Both the position numbers and the translations under genes were made by a program. Of a stretch of 11,006 bases of DNA, positions 1 to 6,518 are shown one piece after another. The stretch is taken from assembly GCA_022447165.1 (NCBI GenBank), contig JAKVBR010000046.1, positions 1-11,006 of the forward strand, read 5' to 3'. The DNA comes from Phycisphaerales bacterium (GTDB taxonomy: Bacteria; Planctomycetota; Phycisphaerae; Phycisphaerales; SM1A02). The notes beneath the pieces were generated by a model, which did no database searches, was not told the DNA's origin, and worked only from the letters and a program-made list of their open reading frames with translations. Position 1 is the stretch's first letter, and each line of letters begins with the position of its first letter.

Positions 1-462
1 ATCCATGTCATCCGCTTGACCAACGCCTGCGCCAAGAAGATTAAGCACTTCTTCGCGGACATCTTCAAGTTTCAAGTCGAGATTCATTAGTACTTGAGCA
101 GCAACACCATCTTGTTCGCGAAGCAAACCAAGAAGGAGGTGCTCAGTACCGACATAGTTGTGGTTGAGTGAGCGAGCTTCTTCGATTGCGTATTCGATGA
201 CTTTTTTCGCTCTTGGAGTCTGAGGAAGTTTCCCCATCGTGACCATATCAGGACCACTCTTGACAAGTTTTTCAACTTCGAGTCGTACCTTGCGAAGGTC
301 AATTTCTAGGTGTTTTAATACATTCGCGCCAACGCCTGAGCCCTCTTTGACAAGTCCAAGAAGGATGTGTTCTGTTCCGATGTATTCATGGTTAAAGCGT
401 TGGGCCTCTTGATTTGCAAGAGCCATGACTTTTCGGGCGCGATCTGTGAGTCGTTCAAACAT
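1..462 (-). CDS. clpC: ClpC-type AAA+ chaperone, N-terminal part (partial at the left edge)
   Basis: This is the first 154 codons of a ClpC/Hsp100 unfoldase, which feeds substrates to the ClpP protease in the cytoplasm. The reading frame is open from ATG at 462-460 to base 1, so the ATPase domains lie outside the window. The protein begins MFERLTDRARKVMALANQEA, as ClpC proteins do. Two Clp_N repeats are visible: one around residues 16-68 with NHEYIGTEHILLGL, and a second around 91-144 with NHNYVGTEHLLLGL, linked by a segment containing GKLPQTPRAKKVIEYA. These repeats bind substrates and adaptors in the family. A GGAG at 475-472, 9 nt before the ATG, supports this start. It is preceded by a 215-nt gap with a hairpin directly against that GGAG, so it probably has its own promoter. 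ClpA or ClpB are unlikely, because the N-terminal sequence is clearly of ClpC type. Confidence 0.95.
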   Translation of the reverse strand, partial: MFERLTDRARKVMALANQEAQRFNHEYIGTEHILLGLVKEGSGVGANVLKHLEIDLRKVRLEVEKLVKSGPDMVTMGKLPQTPRAKKVIEYAIEEARSLNHNYVGTEHLLLGLLREQDGVAAQVLMNLDLKLEDVREEVLNLLGAGVGQADDMD

Positions 463-476
463 AATTCAATTCTCCG

Positions 477-494
477 TCCCGCTAGAGTGCGGGA
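477..494 (-). promoter_or_regulatory. Hairpin in the clpC 5' leader
   Basis: On the minus strand the sequence TCCCGC-ACTCTA-GCGGGA forms a perfect 6-bp stem with a 6-nt loop. It ends one base before the GGAG that serves the clpC start. The GGAG could instead pair with CUCC at 495-492 and be masked. Such a stem could affect ribosome access or mRNA stability. A role is inferred only from its position. Confidence 0.4.
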
Positions 495-576
495 GTGTCT
501 TCCATGAGGCACACATACTGTACCCCTTTATATATAACAATCGGTGCAAATGGCGTTCCATTTTAAAACCTCTGGA

Positions 577-590
577 CTTTTTTAAAAAAG
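577..590. repeat. Perfect AT palindrome upstream of clpC
   Basis: CTTTTTTAAAAAAG is a perfect 14-bp palindrome made of T6A6, in the gap between the lolD-like gene and clpC. It could be a curved or flexible promoter element, a protein-binding site or chance. It is not followed by a T run in either direction, so it does not look like an intrinsic terminator. Confidence 0.5.
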
Positions 591-677
591 GTCAGATAAC
601 CTCATTTTTCACTGTTTTTGACGGTGTAATCAGCGCTCTCTGACACTGTGCAGAACCCTCAGATGCCAAAGTGGCGG

Positions 678-1355
678 TTATTCAATGAGCCCTCTGCGAA
701 GATGGACAGTTTCGGTACCTTGAGCAGCAATCGAAGGGTCATGCGTCACCATGACAATTGCAAGTCCATCTTGATGAAGTTCCTTCAATACACCAAGGAT
801 TTCGCCACCCGTCTCTTCATCAAGGTTTCCAGTTGGCTCGTCTGCAAGCAGCATGCTTGGTTCGTTGACAAGGGCTCTTGCGATTGCAGTTCTTTGTCGT
901 TCGCCGCCAGATAACTCGCGTGGTTTATGATGGAGTCGGTGTCCAAGCCCGAACTGTGTGAGTAGCGTTTCAGCGCGCTCTAGTCCAGATTCATTCGTTT
1001 CACCAATCATTGCAGGTAAAGAGGCATTTTCAAGCACAGTTAACTCTGGAAGTAAATGATAGAACTGAAACACGAACCCAATGTCATTGTTTCGGTATAC
1101 ATTGATTGCTCGTTGAGATTGTTCCCAAACCGATTGCCCTCGGTAAAGCACTTGCCCGCTATCGGCATCAGGCCTGTCAAGTCCACCAAGGAGATGAAGG
1201 AGTGTTGATTTGCCAGAGCCACTTGAACCCAAAATGGAAACCCAGGACCCTTCTTCGACACTGATCGATGCGCCGTGCAACACAGGCACTTCGGCTCTGC
1301 CTAATACATAGGTTTTCCGCAAGTCACAACCTTGTAACAGAATGGCATCACTCAT
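678..1355 (-). CDS. lolD: LolD-like ABC transporter ATP-binding protein
   Basis: This 225-residue protein is a complete single-domain ABC ATPase. It shows Walker A GSSGSGKS at 43-50, the Q-loop glutamine at Q97 within FVFQFYHLLPELTVLEN, the signature LSGGERQR at 148-155, Walker B MLLADEP at 168-174, a D-loop GNLD at 176-179 and the H-loop histidine H205. The FYHLLPE segment and overall length fit the LolD/MacB group, which drives FtsX-type permeases that move lipoproteins or other envelope substrates. Its ATG lies inside the end of the permease gene (ATGAGTGA, 8-nt overlap), so the two are probably translationally coupled and form one transporter. An AAGG about 9 nt before the ATG may help. 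The substrate cannot be read from the sequence. LolD is the best label, but a MacB-type or generic FtsX-family ATPase is possible. Confidence 0.9.
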   Translation of the reverse strand: MSDAILLQGCDLRKTYVLGRAEVPVLHGASISVEEGSWVSILGSSGSGKSTLLHLLGGLDRPDADSGQVLYRGQSVWEQSQRAINVYRNNDIGFVFQFYHLLPELTVLENASLPAMIGETNESGLERAETLLTQFGLGHRLHHKPRELSGGERQRTAIARALVNEPSMLLADEPTGNLDEETGGEILGVLKELHQDGLAIVMVTHDPSIAAQGTETVHLRRGLIE

Positions 1356-3153
1356 GTCTTAGCGCCTTTACTGGGTCGATGTCTGCGGCCTTTGCAGAGG
1401 GGATTGCAGCGCCGATTAAACAGAAGACGACAGCACCAATGCTCGTCACGATTGCAGCATTCCAATCAACATCATTTGGAATGTGTGAGAAGTAATAAAC
1501 TGAAGCATCCCAAATTACAAGTCCACCCATTGCACGGATATCAAACACAACGAGGGCGATGCACGCGAAAAGGATGGTACCTAGCGTGCCAAGTACGATT
1601 GGCAGGAAATCGCCAGTTCTGCTTCGTTTAATCATCCAAGCAATTGTCAAGCATCCAAGAATGATTGCAACAATTGCAATTGAGATTGGCGGATTGCCAA
1701 GTGCTTCATGAATGGCGTTGATGTTCGTTGTGATGAGCCATCCTAGTAATGTGCCAAGGGTAGCACCAGCAACACCAATCACAAGTGCAAACTGAAGGAA
1801 AACCCACACAACACTGATGCGAGACGCGCCAATTGAACGAAGGATGCCGATGTCCTTTGTTTTCTCAAACACGATGGACCAAAAGATTGACAAGATGAGT
1901 GCTGCAACAACTAGATAAATAATCGAAAAGAGCGTTCGCATCAGTTCACGTTCTTTTTCAACTGGTCCAGTGAAACTACGTTGCTGATCTTCCCAAGTTT
2001 GAATGACAAGCCCTGGGTCACCCAGTGGCGGGGGCATGACAAACGTACCAATTGGCATTTCATCATAGAACTTTAAGTAACTCGACTGAACGTTTGCCCT
2101 CAACTCATTTGTGTCTACGCCTTCTTCGCCTCTGACAAGAACGCTTGTGACTCTCGCAGGGTCAACGCCTACAACTTCTGTGGGGTCGTCTTCGTCTACT
2201 ATCTCTGCTTCATCAAGGTGAAGTAATTGTTGCGCAACATGAAGAGGCACAAAAATCCTAGTGTCGTCAATAATGTACACACCAGACATAAACTCATTTG
2301 CAAATGGCATGACAATTGACTCTGGCTCGATGATTCCCCCTTGCGCATCAACGGGTAGCATTGTGAGGGTGCCTGAATACCGTGGGAGCCACCAATAATC
2401 ATTACGAATGACTTGATAAGAGCCATCTTCTTGACGTTCATTACCTTCTGAAACATGCAAACCCGAAACAATAGCTGGCTTGCCGTTTCGCTCAAGCGAC
2501 AACCCTTGTGCTAGAACATCACCATCTTGTGTTAACCGAGAGTCGAGCGCAAGAATGTAAGCCCAATCTTCTTCGGGCAATTTGTTTCGAATGGTGTCGT
2601 ACAATCCAACTGGTTCAAAATTGAGAGTGCGTGCAGCATTGTTGACGTGCTCAATGACGAACTCACGGTCCTCTTCATTCAGTTGTGTCAACACATCATG
2701 TTCATGCTCTTGGATGGCATCGATGAGTATCCAATCTCTTTGATTCTCTGAAACAGTTTTCCATTGCAATGATTCTGCAAACTGCGTGACTTCGGGAAAT
2801 GAATGAGGGTCAATGCCCCAAACTTGCACTGTCTCACTCTGTTTAGCGTCGCGGTCAGGGTATGGCATCCGAAGGAGTCCCCAGCCATCAACAATGGGCG
2901 TTACAGCAGCAACAGATTCGTGCGAAATCAGCGTGTCCATCAATCGTTCGTAGTGTGGAACACCAGACAATCCGTAAGTCACGACGACATCGCCCATGAG
3001 CGTGCGACCAGATGACTGCACCATATTCAAAAATCCAGTCATGACAGACACAACAACAATGACGAGAGCAACGCATAAAGCAACTGCTGCAACAGCAATC
3101 AATGGAATAAATCTGCTCGTTAGATACCGAATTGTGAGTTTGCTTTGGTACAC
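1348..3153 (-). CDS. LolC/LolE-like FtsX-family ABC transporter permease
   Basis: This 601-residue inner-membrane protein has the FtsX/LolC layout. One membrane helix lies near residues 16-39, after a typical LTIRYLTSRFI start. A large outer domain follows at about 40-407, and a C-terminal membrane block starts near 408. The cytoplasmic EKTKDIGILRSIGAS at 430-444 is the usual ATPase-coupling segment, and the protein ends AADIDPVKALRHE. It is the membrane partner of the overlapping LolD-like ATPase, and a single permease gene suggests a homodimer. At 601 residues it is about 200 longer than E. coli LolC. The extra length lies in the outer domain and in an insertion near 486-546 that adds two likely helices (about 489-507 and 517-537). 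The start is GTG at 3153-3151: an in-frame TGA lies just upstream and no in-frame ATG comes before the first helix. No strong Shine-Dalgarno site is seen. Exported lipoprotein is a guess. Confidence 0.88.
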   Translation of the reverse strand: MYQSKLTIRYLTSRFIPLIAVAAVALCVALVIVVVSVMTGFLNMVQSSGRTLMGDVVVTYGLSGVPHYERLMDTLISHESVAAVTPIVDGWGLLRMPYPDRDAKQSETVQVWGIDPHSFPEVTQFAESLQWKTVSENQRDWILIDAIQEHEHDVLTQLNEEDREFVIEHVNNAARTLNFEPVGLYDTIRNKLPEEDWAYILALDSRLTQDGDVLAQGLSLERNGKPAIVSGLHVSEGNERQEDGSYQVIRNDYWWLPRYSGTLTMLPVDAQGGIIEPESIVMPFANEFMSGVYIIDDTRIFVPLHVAQQLLHLDEAEIVDEDDPTEVVGVDPARVTSVLVRGEEGVDTNELRANVQSSYLKFYDEMPIGTFVMPPPLGDPGLVIQTWEDQQRSFTGPVEKERELMRTLFSIIYLVVAALILSIFWSIVFEKTKDIGILRSIGASRISVVWVFLQFALVIGVAGATLGTLLGWLITTNINAIHEALGNPPISIAIVAIILGCLTIAWMIKRSRTGDFLPIVLGTLGTILFACIALVVFDIRAMGGLVIWDASVYYFSHIPNDVDWNAAIVTSIGAVVFCLIGAAIPSAKAADIDPVKALRHE

Positions 3154-3205
3154 AGGGTGTGCATCGTACTCATTTCATCCATCTTCCGTATTGTTCCTTG
3201 AGCAC

Positions 3206-3222
3206 CGACTATCGAATAGTCG
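3206..3222. repeat. Perfect inverted repeat, 7-bp arms
   Basis: CGACTAT-CGA-ATAGTCG has 7-bp arms around a 3-bp centre in the divergent gap. GAG at 3200-3202 and CTC at 3223-3225 could extend the pairing with a 3-nt bulge. It could be an operator or a leader hairpin. There is no T run after it on either strand, so a terminator is unlikely. Confidence 0.6.
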
Positions 3223-3247
3223 CTCTTGTAAAAACAAACATGTTGAA

Positions 3248-3277
3248 TTGACACCATCAAATGGTGGTTGAAATCAT
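3248..3277 (+). promoter_or_regulatory. Candidate promoter with internal inverted repeat
   Basis: A consensus TTGACA at 3248-3253 is followed after 18 nt by AATCAT (four of six consensus bases) at 3272-3277. The perfect inverted repeat CACCAT-CAA-ATGGTG at 3252-3266 overlaps the end of the -35 and the spacer, as a repressor operator would. Transcription from here would leave a very short leader before the glycosyltransferase ATG at 3299, which has no evident Shine-Dalgarno site. The repeat is certain; the promoter is tentative. Confidence 0.35.
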
Positions 3278-3298
3278 AACCGAGTACCATACGTCTTC

Positions 3299-4483
3299 AT
3301 GTCACTCTTGGACATCACCTCACAGATATTGGGCTTCATCGTTGCTGGAACACTCATTTTTTGGCTAGGGTTTTTCGTTCGCTTATTGCGAATGAACAAA
3401 GGTAAGCCAACAATTCGTGAAGGGCTATCACTAGACATAGATGACTCAAAATTAGTGAGCATTATTGTGCCAGCGCACAATGAACAGCGTGTCATTGACA
3501 GGTGCGCTGAAGCGCTTCGCAGGCAATCCTACAAAAACATTCAGATCGTTTTTGTGCTTGACCGGTGCACAGATGGCACTCTAAACATCCTTCAAAAACA
3601 CGCAGCTGAAGACGACCGCGTGATGATCATCGAGAACGACTCATGTCCTGATGACTGGGCTGGAAAATGCAACGCAGCACGCTTAGGGAGCGAGTCAGCG
3701 ACAGGGGAGTGGCTTCTTTTTACAGATGCAGATACAAAGTTTGACAAAGATCTTGTTCGATGTGCAATTGCGTCAGCGACGAAACGCGGTGCGTCACTGC
3801 TAAGTTTGTTAAGTTCATTGACAACTGAAAACTTTTTTGAGAAAGTTGTGCAACCCGTTGCAAGCACTTTTCTTGTCCGCTTGTATCCAGTCGACAGAGT
3901 CAATCGAAAAGAAAATCCTAGACCATTTGCAAATGGGCAATTCCTTCTCTTCAAACGAGACGCCTATGAATCAATTGGCGGGCACCATGCAGTTCACGAA
4001 GCGCTTCTTGAAGACATTGCATTTGCAAGAGCCATACATAACGATGGAAATCGCGTACAGATTCTCTTTGCAGATGGCATGCTTGCAGTATCAATGTATG
4101 CGAACTATCAGGCCTTTAAGGAGGGGTGGAAGCGCATTTATATCGAAGCATGTCATCGGAACGTCAAGCGATTGAGAGAAAGCGCAGTCATTTCACTGCT
4201 ATTTAACATTGGATTCCCGCTTGCGGCAATTGCCGGTATTGTTGTAGGGCAAGTCCATTCTCCAATTTTGTTATGGACAGCGGTGGCTTCTTTGTTTATG
4301 TATGGAGTCAATGTCAGTTGGCTTTATAAGTTGAACCATGCGTCACCTCTATTCGTCTTGTTTGCACCTTTTGGGGGCATTGCAGTTGCTGGCATTCTGT
4401 TTGGCGCTGCACATATGCTGACCCATCGAATCCCAATCAAGTGGGGCGGGCGATCTTATATTTTGGAGCCAACAAATAAATGA
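3299..4483 (+). CDS. Membrane-anchored glycosyltransferase, family 2
   Basis: This 394-residue protein is a GT-A fold family 2 glycosyltransferase, which moves a sugar from a nucleotide-sugar donor to an acceptor at the inner membrane. A helix at about 6-30 precedes the catalytic domain. That domain shows SIIVPAHNE at 54-62, VLDRCTDGT at 86-94, the metal-binding DAD at 143-145 and the likely catalytic acid pair ED at 238-239 (EALLEDIAFA). FKEGWKRIY at 273-281 probably sits at the membrane interface. About three C-terminal helices follow (near 299-317, 320-343 and 351-376). This layout resembles lipid- or carotenoid-modifying enzymes of the CrtQ/HpnB kind, but the acceptor cannot be told. No Shine-Dalgarno site is evident at the ATG. 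Its TGA overlaps the surE ATG (ATGA), so the two genes are probably one operon, although no shared pathway is obvious. Confidence 0.88.
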   Translation: MSLLDITSQILGFIVAGTLIFWLGFFVRLLRMNKGKPTIREGLSLDIDDSKLVSIIVPAHNEQRVIDRCAEALRRQSYKNIQIVFVLDRCTDGTLNILQKHAAEDDRVMIIENDSCPDDWAGKCNAARLGSESATGEWLLFTDADTKFDKDLVRCAIASATKRGASLLSLLSSLTTENFFEKVVQPVASTFLVRLYPVDRVNRKENPRPFANGQFLLFKRDAYESIGGHHAVHEALLEDIAFARAIHNDGNRVQILFADGMLAVSMYANYQAFKEGWKRIYIEACHRNVKRLRESAVISLLFNIGFPLAAIAGIVVGQVHSPILLWTAVASLFMYGVNVSWLYKLNHASPLFVLFAPFGGIAVAGILFGAAHMLTHRIPIKWGGRSYILEPTNK

Positions 4484-5271
4484 ACATTTTGCTGACAAAT
4501 GATGATGGTATCCGCGCTCCAGGAATTATTGCACTCTATGAAGCACTTGAAGGGCTTGGCACAATCGATGTGTTTGCTCCGGAGACGGTGCAGTCTGCGA
4601 CGAGTCATGGCATCACCTACACCAAACCTCTCATGGTACAAACCCTTGACGTCACACCAACAATGCGCGGGGTCGCAATTGATGGCAGGCCTGCAGATTG
4701 CGTCAAACTCGCACTCCGTTCATTGTGGGAAGAGAAATATGGTGAGGGGTCAAGGCCAGATTTAACCATTAGCGGAATGAACAGCGGCGCAAATGTTGGC
4801 ATCAATGTCATTTATTCTGGCACAGTTGCGGCTGCAATCGAGTCTGCCTTTTTAGGTATTCCTGCAATCGCGGTGAGTTTATACATTGGCCGGCGTGATT
4901 CAATCTGTTATGAACGAGCGGCATCTTTTGCAAGAAAAGCAATCGATCGCATTTTAGAACACGAGATTAATCCGCACGAAGTTGTCAATCTAAACATCCC
5001 CATTTGCGAATCAGATGACATGCCTTGCCCAGACATAAGGGTTGTCAATATGAACACTGCAGGTGACTTAGGCACCTACGATAAACGCACAAGCCCCGAT
5101 GGAAGAACGTATTATTGGGCTGCTGGAAGCGGGATGGAGTTTGCACATACCACTGAGGGAAGTGACGTGGAAGTGCTTAAAGAAGGAAGCATGACTGTAA
5201 CGCCACTTTCATTTGATTTAACCGCTGATTCCCGAACTGCGTTTTGGAAGAATGCCCTCGGCGTCACCTAG
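4480..5271 (+). CDS. surE: 5'/3'-nucleotidase SurE
   Basis: This 263-residue protein is SurE, a cytoplasmic metal-dependent phosphatase that removes phosphate from nucleoside monophosphates and is linked in other bacteria to stationary-phase survival. The N-terminus MNILLTNDDGIRAPGI carries the metal-binding pair D8-D9. QSATSHG holds S39, and SGMNSGANVG at 98-107 holds N101, completing the usual metal site. GVAIDGRPADCVKLAL at 64-79 and the segment ending in YSGTVAAAIES are also characteristic. Length matches the family's usual 250-260. It starts inside the glycosyltransferase stop codon, and a GGAG lies about 11 nt upstream, so coupled translation is likely. Its last 8 nt overlap the end of the convergent tonB-like gene. 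All key residues are present and activity is expected. Confidence 0.96.
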   Translation: MNILLTNDDGIRAPGIIALYEALEGLGTIDVFAPETVQSATSHGITYTKPLMVQTLDVTPTMRGVAIDGRPADCVKLALRSLWEEKYGEGSRPDLTISGMNSGANVGINVIYSGTVAAAIESAFLGIPAIAVSLYIGRRDSICYERAASFARKAIDRILEHEINPHEVVNLNIPICESDDMPCPDIRVVNMNTAGDLGTYDKRTSPDGRTYYWAAGSGMEFAHTTEGSDVEVLKEGSMTVTPLSFDLTADSRTAFWKNALGVT

Positions 5272-6094
5272 CGAACGTTAAGTGAACAACAATTTTAAAG
5301 ATGTCGCCATCTTTCATAGTGTCGATGTGCTCCCCGCTCGCGCGCCATCGATACAAACTAGCAATCAGCGTACGGTCAATGGAATGACTCCCAGTGCCGA
5401 TGAGTAGCACAACATCGCTTGGTTTACCGTCGCTGTCGATGTGCAGTTCAACCAACAAATCACTTGGGGAGTTTGACACCATTTGTTGAGAAGTAAAGGA
5501 GGGCTTACGTGGTTTTAACACAACACCTTCACCTGCAAGGGGCTTGCCGGACTTCCACATGTCTTTGCTTACTTTTATGATTGATGTTGGTATGGAATCG
5601 CTATCGCTGACAACAGCGTCTTCATTGATTTCTTCTTCAACAACTTCTTCAACTTCTTCCTTTGGAACTTCAACAACGGGCGATTCAATCGGTGGAAGCG
5701 AGCGAGTTGGAATTGATATGTGCAACTCACCAACGGCGTCCAAGAATTGCTCTGCTAGTGATTGGACTGGTTCTTGCAATTCACTAAGGATGTTGAGAAC
5801 CTCGGGCTTAGGATGGGGCTGAACGGTTGTTGTTTCTGCTTGTTCGACAGTTGATATTTGCGCTCGATGAAGTTCGTACTCTTCGTAACCAATCCACGTC
5901 AGCGTCGAAGTTTTTGATTCGTCAATGCCAAGTCGCTCTTCTTCTTCACGTTCAGGCGTTTCGAGATGCGTGGATTTTGTTTGTTCGGAAGCGATTGGGT
6001 TTAATCGGTGTGCCAAAATACGAGGCACAAGCACAATGTGAATCGCGATTGAAAGTCCAAGTGCGGCGAGTATAGTCAGGCGGTCAGTTCGCAT
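5264..6094 (-). CDS. TonB-like energy transducer
   Basis: This is a 276-residue envelope protein with TonB layout. A short cytoplasmic start (MRTDR) leads into one membrane helix at about 7-26. A long periplasmic linker follows, and a C-terminal TonB-type domain lies from about residue 212 (DLLVELHIDSDGKPSDVVLL, later LYRWRASGE near 247-255). TonB proteins carry energy from the inner-membrane motor to outer-membrane receptors. The linker is acidic, with PKEEVEEVVEEEINED at about 144-159, rather than rich in Pro-Lys repeats, and a distinct block containing TWIGYEEYELH lies at about 66-76. ATG at 6094 overlaps the exbD end by 11 nt and puts the helix right after the start. An in-frame ATG at 6166 would add 24 residues and overlap exbD by 83 nt, which is less likely. 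No receptor gene is nearby, so its target is unknown; a role in other envelope machinery is possible. Confidence 0.75.
   Translation of the reverse strand: MRTDRLTILAALGLSIAIHIVLVPRILAHRLNPIASEQTKSTHLETPEREEEERLGIDESKTSTLTWIGYEEYELHRAQISTVEQAETTTVQPHPKPEVLNILSELQEPVQSLAEQFLDAVGELHISIPTRSLPPIESPVVEVPKEEVEEVVEEEINEDAVVSDSDSIPTSIIKVSKDMWKSGKPLAGEGVVLKPRKPSFTSQQMVSNSPSDLLVELHIDSDGKPSDVVLLIGTGSHSIDRTLIASLYRWRASGEHIDTMKDGDIFKIVVHLTFAR
5297..5314. repeat. Inverted repeat just beyond the surE stop
   Basis: AAAGATG-TCGC-CATCTTT is a perfect 7-bp stem with a 4-nt loop, starting 26 nt after the surE stop and lying within the tonB-like coding sequence (residues KDGDIFK). It could help end surE transcription, since the two genes overlap and leave no space. 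It lacks a T tract after the stem and may simply reflect the codons. Confidence 0.3.
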
Positions 6095-6518
6095 CTTGTA
6101 TGACTTCTTTTGGATTTCCAACAAGGAGAATCTCGAGCCCTTCAGCACGAAGGTGGTCCCAGACACTGGTTAATATTGGCCCTCTGTCAACGACTGCTTC
6201 GCCGTCTTCGACAACCAGATAAATGACTGCGTTGGGCTGCGATTCTTTCTTTGCAGCGAGTTTTTCGCCTAGTGCTTCAACGAAGACAACATCTTGACCT
6301 ACATACACATGTCCATCGACACCGAGCGTGATTGAAATTGAGGGCTTGGGTTCAGCAGGGGTGCTTGAGAGATAAGTTTCCAGTGGTACAGGCAATATCT
6401 CTGCACGCACCATCAACACCATTGCGTATATGAAAAAGGTAAGCAGTAGAAACACAACATCGATGAGCGGCATCATTTCCACTCTCGCATCATGCGTGGT
6501 TCTGCGTATGGCACGCAT
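6084..6518 (-). CDS. exbD: ExbD/TolR-family biopolymer transport protein
   Basis: This 144-residue protein is an ExbD/TolR-type stator subunit of a proton-driven motor in the inner membrane. It has a short basic N-terminus, one helix at about 15-36 with the key membrane aspartate D20 in MMPLIDVVFLLLTFFI, and a periplasmic domain containing ISITLGVDGHVYVGQD and a second half near VIYLVVEDGEAVVDRG. Length and layout are normal for the family. The ATG directly follows the stop of the STAS gene (TAAATG) with an AGGA just upstream inside that gene, and the end overlaps the tonB-like gene by 11 nt, so all three are probably translated together. The proton-conducting partner ExbB/TolQ, which normally sits just upstream, is absent from this window. 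ExbD and TolR are hard to separate; the TonB-like neighbour favours ExbD. Confidence 0.9.
   Translation of the reverse strand: MRAIRRTTHDARVEMMPLIDVVFLLLTFFIYAMVLMVRAEILPVPLETYLSSTPAEPKPSISITLGVDGHVYVGQDVVFVEALGEKLAAKKESQPNAVIYLVVEDGEAVVDRGPILTSVWDHLRAEGLEILLVGNPKEVIQDAN

Larger units (their letters stand above)
463..677 (-). promoter_or_regulatory. clpC upstream region
   Basis: This 215-nt gap lies between the lolD-like stop codon and the clpC start. Read on the minus strand it holds a perfect AT palindrome at 590-577, an AT-rich TATATATAAA stretch at 535-526 that could act as a -10 element, and a GC-rich hairpin at 494-477 next to the ribosome site. I found no well-spaced -35 box and no CIRCE element (TTAGCACTC-N9-GAGTGCTAA). 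There is no clear rho-independent terminator for the lolD-like gene: the small stem at 626-610 is followed by an A tract on this strand. That a clpC promoter lies here is an inference from the gap and these elements. Confidence 0.4.
3154..3298. promoter_or_regulatory. Divergent intergenic region with two inverted repeats
   Basis: This 145-nt gap separates the minus-strand exporter genes from the plus-strand glycosyltransferase-surE pair, so it must hold promoters for both directions. It contains perfect inverted repeats at 3206-3222 and 3252-3266. A plus-strand TTGACA at 3248-3253 has a weak AATCAT -10 candidate 18 nt downstream. No convincing minus-strand promoter could be picked out by eye. 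Confidence 0.5.

Noticed and set aside
610..626. Stem CACTG/CGGTG as a terminator of the lolD-like gene
   Set aside because: The stem is short with one wobble pair, and on the transcribed strand it is followed by A residues, not a U tract.
425..643. Open frame of 72 codons on the plus strand in the clpC upstream gap
   Set aside because: It begins antisense to the clpC start, has no ribosome site and its translation looks like random sequence.
472..677. CIRCE or CtsR-type heat-shock operator upstream of clpC
   Set aside because: GAGTGC-like fragments near 485-490 are not part of the required spaced inverted repeat, and no CtsR heptad repeat was found.
3592..3954. Open frame of 120 codons on the minus strand within the glycosyltransferase gene
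   Set aside because: It lies fully antisense to a gene with clear family motifs, and its translation shows no recognisable domain.
5628..5660. Repetitive cttctt/caacttctt tract as a tandem repeat or CRISPR-like array
   Set aside because: It is explained by the Glu/Val-rich linker codons of the tonB-like gene, and no regular repeat-spacer pattern exists.
6092..6166. N-terminal extension of the tonB-like protein from ATG 6166
   Set aside because: It would overlap exbD by 83 nt and place 24 nondescript residues before the natural start-plus-helix at 6094.
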